Below are positions 57,619-64,000 of a DNA stretch of 64,000 nt, in pieces. Source of the DNA: Zingiber officinale (lineage: Eukaryota > Streptophyta > Magnoliopsida > Zingiberales > Zingiberaceae); the NCBI RefSeq assembly GCF_018446385.1, contig NC_055996.1, positions 124,779,750 through 124,843,749 on the forward strand, in the 5' to 3' direction. Position 1 is the stretch's first letter. Every line of letters begins with the position of its first letter. The notes beneath the pieces were generated by a model that saw only the letters and a program-made list of their open reading frames with translations, made no database searches and was not told the origin of the DNA. Position numbers and translations under genes: made by a program.

Positions 57619-59136
57619 TGTAAGATCGAAAGCACTAGGGGTGGGGTGAATAGCGCTCGTGGCTTTCACTTTCGTTTAGAGTAAAACACGTAGCAGAAAA
57701 TAACAAGACACAACGCAAACACCAAGATTTTACTTGGTTCTGAGCCTATGACAACTCCTACTCCAAGGCCCGCACGTGAGAGTACTTTCGATGGACAATC
57801 ACTAGTCAATCGAAATAAGTACATGTACAATGATTGATTACAAGTAATTTAAAACTTTAAAGAATACCAACAACTCAGAAATATGGATCTTCAGCGCAAT
57901 GGTTTCGGAGCAGCTTTTGAGTGTCGAGGAGGCATTTTCTGATCAGCTCGAATAAGCGAAAGTTGTTCGTTGTGTTGTACCGAAGCTTCTGGTTAAGGCT
58001 ACTTTTATAGGCTATTCCGGGCGCCCGAAACCCCTCCGGGCGCCTGGACTAGAGGTGTAAACGAACTGAATCGAGCCGAATATGCAGAAAAATTTAAGGC
58101 TCGAATCTGGCTCGAAATAGGTATATCCGAGTTCGAGCTCGATTCGAAGCTCCAAAATTCAAAATGTTTGGTTCGAATTCAGTTCGAATTAAGGCTCGGG
58201 TTCGAGTTCGGCTTGAAATATTCGAACATGTTCGCGAATTATTCGAATTATTGCTCGTAAAATAGATTCGAAAGACTCTAAATTTATTTATTTAATATAT
58301 ATATTTAACTTATATTAATAAATATTAAGGCTCGCGAGCGGCTTGAACAATATAATTTGGGCTCGAGTTTGACTCGAAAAAAAGTTTGAACATGTTCGAG
58401 TTCGGCTCGAATTCGATGAATTTGAATACGAATTGAATATTTTTCGAGCCGGCTTGAAAAGCTCGCGAGCCGGCTTGATTCGTTTGTAGCCCTAGCCTGG
58501 ACCACGTGGCTCGGCCACTTTACGTGCGCCACATCAGCTTGCAGATAACTTTTGGGTTTCGAGCACCTGGACCGACTCCGGGCGCCCGAATCCCTTCCGA
58601 GCGCTCGGACCAACTTTCTCCAGCCCTTATTTTCTGCAAAACAAAGTTAGTCCAGGCAAAAATAATATACATATAATATGAAATTATGGCAGCCTCTGAC
58701 TGTCCGATTCTAACTTTGAGTTTCGTCGAGACTCTAGGTCGAACCGATGCATACTGTTCTCTCTTCGAGGAATGCGTCCTCACTTACTCCTCTCAGGAGT
58801 GTTTACCTGTTACCAGATCGGTCCTCCAGGCCGACTGTACTTTCTGCCTAGGGTTACCACCCCCTAGGACCTAGGGTTACCACCCCCTAAGACCTAGGGT
58901 TACCACCCCCTAGGATTTTCCACCTGCCTAACCTTAGCTAGGACTTTCCACCACCTAAGGTTATCATCCCCTAGGGTTTTCTATCTGCCTAGAATTCACT
59001 AGGACTTTTGCCTAAGACAACTTAGGACTTTCCTGCAAACTCAACAAATCTTGTTAAATAACAAGATAACTTAACTTTGGACCCTTTGACATAATCAAAA
59101 CACAAGTTCGATCGTCAGATGCTTCCCGCACCAACA
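57619..59136 (-). repeat. 5' LTR of the TR-GAG element (contains a hAT MITE)
   Basis: 1,518 bp including a 445-bp MITE and its 8-bp duplication. Near 58855-58915 the phrase CTAGGGTTACCACCCCCTAG is tandemly expanded to three units where the 3' LTR has fewer, a difference acquired after insertion or by unequal exchange. Confidence 0.9.
58050..58494. mobile_element. hAT-type MITE in the 5' LTR
   Basis: Ends TAGAGGTGTAAACGAAC and, inverted, TAGGGCTACAAACGAATC. The 8-bp duplication GCCTGGAC is perfect at 58042-58049 and 58495-58502, diagnostic of hAT. The 445-bp interior repeats GTTCGAGCTCGATTCGA / GCTCGCGAGCCGGC words and has no transposase. Confidence 0.92.
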
Positions 59137-59141
59137 GAAAG

Positions 59142-59830
59142 TGTAGATGTTATTGCACTTTCTTCTTTGTTTGTGTATTTAAATGTGATTGATTAATGGA
59201 TTACCCATTGAAAAGATTCAAAGGGTCTGAATCTTGGAGTAGGAGTTGTTACTGAATACTTGACAGTCAATCAATATGTTAAGTTGGTTGAGCAAAAAGG
59301 CAAGTGGGTTAAGATTCACCGGATACTTGACAAAATATGAAAAATCCAAGTGAGTTACAGTCAATCAGATACTTGGCAGTCAAAAGCCCAACATTTAATT
59401 AGCAGGAGACGGAACGTCTAGGTGGGTCATGGTTGATCAGATACTTGATGATCAGAAGTCCAGCAGATAGTTGGTAAAAGAAAAGTCCAAGTGGGACACG
59501 GTTGACCTAACACTTGGCAGTTAGAAGTCCAATGAAGAGTTGGCATGAGACATGAAGTCTCAACAAATCAAGATTTATCGAATGTCAGGCAATGATGAAG
59601 ACCTAGTAAATCAAGATTGATTGGATACTGACAACTAGAAAAACTCAGTAGGTCAAGGTTGACTAAATACTAGATAATAGAAAGTCTTAGAGGGTCAAAA
59701 TTAACTAGATGTTAGGTAAAGAAGCCCTGGAATGTTGAGGTAAACTAGATACCAGACAAGACAAGAATTCGACTTTGATAAGATTAAAATAGGAGTATTG
59801 GTCAATTGATAGGTGTATCGATTGATTAAT
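59142..59830 (+). mobile_element. SIRE-like LTR fragment, right part
   Basis: Continuation of the LTR interrupted at 51896. It has GTCTGAATCTTGGAGTAGGAG and then repeated CCAAGTGGGTCA...TACTTGGCAGT phrases (59290-59750), as in 21260-21540. It may be two adjoining LTRs; the inner boundary is not resolved. Confidence 0.45.
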
Positions 59831-60522
59831 TATTAGACCAAAAGAATTTACATATCTCCACAATAGTATGATATTATCCACTTTAGGCTTAAACCCTCAT
59901 GGATTTGTTTTTATGCTCTACTCAAATTGTCTCATATAAATGGAGATATCTTCCATCTTTTAAACTCATTTTTTTTTGTATTTTCAATGTGGGACTTTGA
60001 TTGTATTCTTAATAATTCTCCCCTCAAATGAAGGAACATCATTATTCTTATTGTCTGGGTCCCCTCAAATATCCGATCACTCTTGACCTACTTCGGGCCT
60101 CCCCTCAAGCATCTGGTCACTATTAACCTGTTCCAATTCTCTAAGACTTTTTTTCACCACCTAGATTTCACTCCCCTAGGATTTCCACCAAACATCCGAC
60201 CACTCTTAATCTACTTGGACGTTTTTGCTTAGAGTTCACTCTTCTATGAGCCCCCACCTCTTTCTTTCAAGGCCATTATTCCACACATATTTCATCCACA
60301 TGGCTTAATCTGAACTATGACTCTGATATCACTTGTTAGGATGAAAAGAATTCACATATCTCTATAATTGTATGATATTGTCTATTTTGAACCTAAGACC
60401 TCATGGATTTATTTTTTTAGATCTACTGAAAATGTCTCATACTAATGGAGATATCTTTCATCTTTTAAACTCATAATTTTTTCATATATTTTCAATATGG
60501 GAGTTTAATTGTATTCCCAACA
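59831..60522 (-). mobile_element. TRIM-type miniature LTR element
   Basis: Direct repeats of about 184 and 189 bp (59831-60014 and 60334-60522; TGTTAGGATG...TTCCCAACA in the right copy). The 320-bp interior has on the minus strand a primer-binding-like TGATATCAGAGTC next to the right repeat and a purine tract TTTGAGGGGAGAA next to the left, so it reads on the minus strand. Flanks TTAAT and CTAAT form a 5-bp duplication with one mismatch. No coding capacity. I saw no 5S rRNA promoter motif in the LTRs, so Cassandra is not supported. Confidence 0.7.
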
Positions 60523-60703
60523 CTAATAGACACAAAACCAAAAAAAAAATATGATTGTTATAGTACTGCTATAGTAATCATGAACAATATTTTACTACAA
60601 TAACAACTGATAGTCAGTTTACTGAAGGCCACTATAGCATTGTATAGAAGCTTTGAAACTCGACTGATCATAGCAACCGAGTAATGGAGTGTATCAGTGT
60701 TGT

Positions 60704-61206
60704 TGGATGATAAGTGCACAACTATGTTGTTAAGTAATGAAAGATATTGATCTACAGGGACTGTTAATTAAACACTAGTTAACTTCACATAGAAAATTGT
60801 CTAGACGTTCAGGGGTTAGTTGCAAACTTAAGAACTAGAGTTTGAGAGAGAGAGAGAGAGAGTTGAGAGAGCAAGAGAGATAGAGAGAGAAAGTGAGCTA
60901 AGAGAGAGAGAGTGATTCGGGGAATGATTTTAGGATTTCAATTTCACTATAATGTTAGTTAATGTCCCTATGAATTGTTCATCTACATAACTTCATCTTA
61001 CACTCGTGTAGGGATTCTAACTAAAATCTAATATAACCCCACACAGGTTGCACCACAGAGTTAACACCAATTCTAATGTTATTAAGTAAAGAAGTAACTC
61101 TAGAAAGTTCGGTTAAAAGGATACCCTAGGACCCCTAGTCATACAATCACTAGAGTTACCCAATATACTTCCTAACAATAAATTAATGTACTTAAGTAGA
61201 AGAGGT
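60704..61206 (-). mobile_element. Family X LTR, inverted copy, end part
   Basis: The minus strand of this stretch resembles 9760-10316: CAATATCTTTCATTACTTAAC, the CT-rich tract (plus strand GA-rich at 60843-60915), and GGGTATCCTTTTAACCGAAC. It is interrupted at 61206 by a solo LTR and continues at 62527. Confidence 0.6.
60843..60925. repeat. GA-rich microsatellite
   Basis: GAGAGAGAGAGAGAGAGAG with interruptions (TTGAGAGAGCAAGAGAGATAG). It is the inverse of the CT tract at 10095-10170 in the other family X copy. Confidence 0.85.
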
Positions 61207-62526
61207 TGTAGGATCGAAAAGCGTTAGGGGGGGGGGGGTGATAGCGCTCGTGGCTAATTCGTTCGTTTCGTAAATACGGAGTGAAAAAGTAAAGAACACA
61301 AACACCAAGGATTTACTTGGTTCGAAGCCTGTGGCGACTCCTACTCCAAGGTCTGCACGTGAGAGTGCTTTCGATGGAAAATCACTATAAGCTTGAGAAT
61401 CTTTTACAAATACAAGTATTGAACTTAAAAGATTATACCGACAATACAAAGGATGATGGAAGTAGTTGTCAATTGTCGGAACAACAGTTGAGCGTTGTTG
61501 AGTCATTTTGGTGTAGAGCATAGCTTCGAAGATTGCTTGTTGAATATTGTTCGAAGTAGCTGGCCGAGACCCCTTTTTATAACAGCTTCAAGCCTGATCC
61601 AAATCTCTTGATCTTCGGGATCAAGCCTTGACTCAACCCAAATTGGTCGACCGATCCCGTGGTTCGGTCGACCGAACATGCTGAACTTGCCAGACCTTCC
61701 GTCTAGATGCAGCCTCTCTGGATAGCGCCTATATTTGGTCGACTGTTCCCTCTGTTCGGTTGACCGATCAACCGATGGTCTCTACCTCATCTGATCTAAT
61801 CAACTCGCTTGACCATGTCTCTGTCTATCTTCAGTTCGGTCGACCGATCCCGAGGTTCGGTAGACCGAACCTTTGGTCAACACTTCACTGAGAGTTGGAC
61901 TCTGACCCTTTGTGTACTAGGGTTTGGTCGATCAATCAGGTCGTTCGGTCAACCAATCAAGACTGAGTCCAACCCTGTAGAACCGTTAATTTCCTACAAA
62001 ACAAAGTTAGGCAAATAGAGCAAATAATATTAAACAATTAAGTTGACAGCCTTCGGACTGTCCGGTCGGATTTCAGATTTTCTGGAAACCATAGGTCGAA
62101 CCGACGCCTACTATTCCCTCGTCGGGGAACGCACCCTCACCTATTCCTGTTAGGAGAATTTACCTGTTGCTAGATCGGTCCTCTAAATTGACTGGACTTT
62201 CTGCCTAGGGTTACCACCCCTATGACCTAGGGTTACCACCCCCTAGGGTTTTCCTCAGCCTAGGGTTACCACCCCCTATGACCTAGGATTACCACCCCCT
62301 AGGATTTTCCACCTGCCTAGCCGCAGCTAGGACTTCCCACCACCTAAGGTTACCGCCCCCTATGACCTAGTGTTACCACTTCCTAGGATTTTCCACCTGC
62401 CTAGAATCCACTAGGATTTTTTCTGCAAGCTTATTCAAACTTGTTAGATCACAAAGAACCTTAACTTTGAACCCTTTGCTATTATCAAAACCTAGGTTCG
62501 ATCGTCGGATGCTTCTCGAACCAACT
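61207..62526 (-). mobile_element. Solo LTR related to the TR-GAG LTR
   Basis: It starts TGTAGGATCGAAAAGCG (with a G9 run) and ends GCTTCTCGAACCAACT. Flanks GAGGT (61202-61206) and AAGGT (62527-62531) give a 5-bp duplication with one mismatch. It shares the ends and the CTAGGGTTACCACCCCCTA repeats (62210-62300) with the TR-GAG LTRs, but its middle carries GGTCGACCGATCCCG / GTTCGGTCGACCGAAC words instead. Confidence 0.75.
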
Positions 62527-63225
62527 AAGGTAACCTAGAAAGTCTGGTTAAAGGGATACCCTCTATCACATGCCTCCTGGTTATATAATTGCTAGATTAC
62601 ATAAGTTATTTCCTAACATTAATTTGGGAAAAACTCCTAAAACTCTTATTAGTCTCTCTAAAAAAGGATTGGTCCCTATATCAAGGCCTCCAGAAAGTGG
62701 GATATCCTCTATACTAAGGATCCCCCAGTTATCTAGTCTAGTCAACCTTAACATAGAGATAAATCTCTCACATCTACATGCATTCATCACATATATATTT
62801 TGTCAAACGCATACACACATAGAACAAGTCATAAACACTTCATTGAATAAGAAAATAAGCAAATACATAGTTCATACATCAATATCACATCATAACTACT
62901 TACTATATCCTAAGAATTAGAGAATCTACTCTATTACAAGAAAATACAACCAAAGGATGAAGAAAACAGCAAACTACAACTCAATATATGGAAATAGAAA
63001 GAAGATAGTGCTTATCCTTAAAGTCAGACGTCTTTGGAGGCATTCCCTCGCTCCAAAGTGGATGAATGTTGTAGATCAATGAAGATAGAGGCTCTAGGAT
63101 TCCTTAGATAATGGAAAACCCTTTCCAAAGGAAAGGGCAGAGCCCCAAACCAAATATCTAACCTAAGGGGAGAAAATCCCCTTATATAGAGGCGGGACAC
63201 AACCTCCTTTTGTTCTCTGTCACAT
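62527..63225 (-). mobile_element. Family X LTR, inverted copy, middle part
   Basis: The minus strand resembles 9130-9760 (for example plus-strand AAAGTCTGGTTAAAGGGATACCC, CACATCTACATGCATTCATCAC and the CTTTCCAAAGGAAAGGGCAGAG segment). Its junction with the next repeat at about 63225 differs from the junction at 9075. Confidence 0.55.
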
Positions 63226-64000
63226 GGTCGTAGTGTAATTAGGTATTAGTTTATCTTGACTATATAATTACACTAGTACACTCAGAGTGTATTGAGTAGG
63301 ACCATTTGAGGTCGTTTCTTTTATACTGACTTTATAAAGAAACAAAGACCTCGGTTATTATGGAAGTGTGTGCTCTTAATCCTAATATAATAACAAGCAC
63401 ATATATTTGATATTTATTTCTTTAATTTATAAATGGGTGAGATTTAGTTCGATAAATCAATAAGCCCGATAAGTTGGGAAATGGTATCACTTATAGTGTG
63501 TGTTGTTGATTATAGAAGGAAACTGTGTCCTAGAGATACTAGGTTGATAATGTCCTCAAGAGGAGCTCATAAGGATTGTCATGTTAAACCCTGCAGGTGG
63601 ACTTAGTCCGACATGATAATAAGGTTGAGTGGTACTACTCTTGGACTTAGATATTAATTAAATGAGTTGTCAGTAACTCACTTAATTAGTGGACATTCGA
63701 TATCTTAAACACAGGGAGATTAACACGCTCATAATAAGAAGGAGCCCAAAAATGTAATTTGGGATTGGTGCGGTAGTTCAATAATAGTTCTCTAGTGGAA
63801 TGAATTAGTATTGATAAAATTAAGTTGTGTGTTCGGGGCGAACACGGGATGCTTAATTTTATCGGGAGACCAAAACCAATTCCTCCTCTCAGTCCCTATC
63901 GTAGCCTCTTATTTATAGAGTTCTATACCCACCTATACCCACCTTCTATACCCACCAATAGGGGGCCGGCCAAGCTAGCTTGGGAACCAAGCTAGGGCCG
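63226..64000 (-). mobile_element. Family Y LTR, inverted truncated copy
   Basis: The minus strand matches about 8040-8850 of the solo LTR at 6555-9075 over nearly 800 bp with high similarity (CCTGCAGGTGGACTTAG, GGGATTGGTGCGGTAG, GGGGCGAACAC, GGCCGGCCAAGC on the plus strand). The terminal 220 bp of the LTR are missing at the left, and the copy runs out of the window. Confidence 0.75.

Larger units (their letters stand above)
51897..59136 (-). mobile_element. Complete gag-only LTR retrotransposon (TR-GAG type), SIRE-like copia
   Basis: Two LTRs (51897-52951 and 57619-59136) share ends TGTAGGATCG / TGTAAGATCG and CACCAACA. The target duplication GAAAG is perfect (51892-51896 and 59137-59141). 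On the minus strand the order is 5' LTR, primer-binding site TGGTATCAGAGC (57616-57605), gag (57362-56000, with C-terminal remnants to about 55700), then about 2.5 kb without protease, integrase or reverse transcriptase, a polypurine tract AAAAAGGGGGAGAT (52965-52952) and the 3' LTR. Absence of pol with intact ends makes it non-autonomous. Insertions: hAT MITE (58050-58494) and solo LTR (54208-55029). Confidence 0.9.

Noticed and set aside
59831..60522. Possible Cassandra TRIM
   Set aside because: I could not find a 5S rRNA promoter-like motif in its LTRs, so only the generic TRIM call is kept.

Overview
This is a 64 kb piece of plant nuclear genome: a few host genes separated by deep, nested transposable elements. 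Spliced genes with GT/AG introns, a chloroplast transit peptide on phosphoribulokinase, CACTA, PIF/Harbinger and hAT elements, Ty1-copia and gypsy LTRs, RTE LINEs and an Au-type SINE all point to a flowering plant. The repeat families look monocot-like, perhaps Zingiberales, but that is only a weak impression.

Three host genes look intact. (1) Phosphoribulokinase (PRK, five exons, + strand, 16838-18640), a Calvin-cycle enzyme. (2) A small plastid-type cupin protein, PTAC18-like (28920-29387, +). (3) A 600-residue RING-type E3 ubiquitin ligase with a 5'UTR intron (46656-48458, -). Nothing suggests that they are functionally linked or co-regulated. Two exon-like scraps (24291-24455 and 35376-35495) are unrecognised.

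Layout. 55-4185 is a non-autonomous CACTA element, with both ends and a GAT target duplication visible. It has captured, at DNA level with introns, part of a chloroplast FTSHi1 (ARC1) type gene, now a pseudogene. It sits in a tRNA-derived SINE-like sequence next to the end of a copia LTR. That decayed copia element is cut inside gag by a ~5.9 kb LTR (4384-10316, TSD AGCAT), which itself holds further solo LTRs. Its pol remnant runs to 14310, and its 3' LTR (14376-15879) is split by a PIF/Harbinger MITE. PRK follows, and 130 bp after its stop comes an RTE LINE broken by nested solo LTRs (20691-23873). Two Harbinger MITEs abut at 26184-28584, the second carrying GC-rich tandem repeats, followed by the cupin gene. 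A nearly full RTE LINE (31417-34555) and an Au SINE with a 15-bp duplication come next. 36779-41370 is a non-coding gypsy-type LTR element (LARD-like) with two minisatellites. A third MITE (42474-43437) and SINE fragments precede the RING gene. 51897-59136 is a complete minus-strand LTR element that encodes only GAG (TR-GAG type), with a hAT MITE in its 5' LTR and a foreign solo LTR inside. A TRIM element and inverted copies of the LTR families seen near 4-10 kb fill the rest.

I see no wholly new biological system. The most notable items are the CACTA gene capture, the gag-only retroelement, the minisatellite-bearing LARD and the MITE loaded with GC-rich repeats. Identities come from remembered family features, and nothing was aligned by computer.
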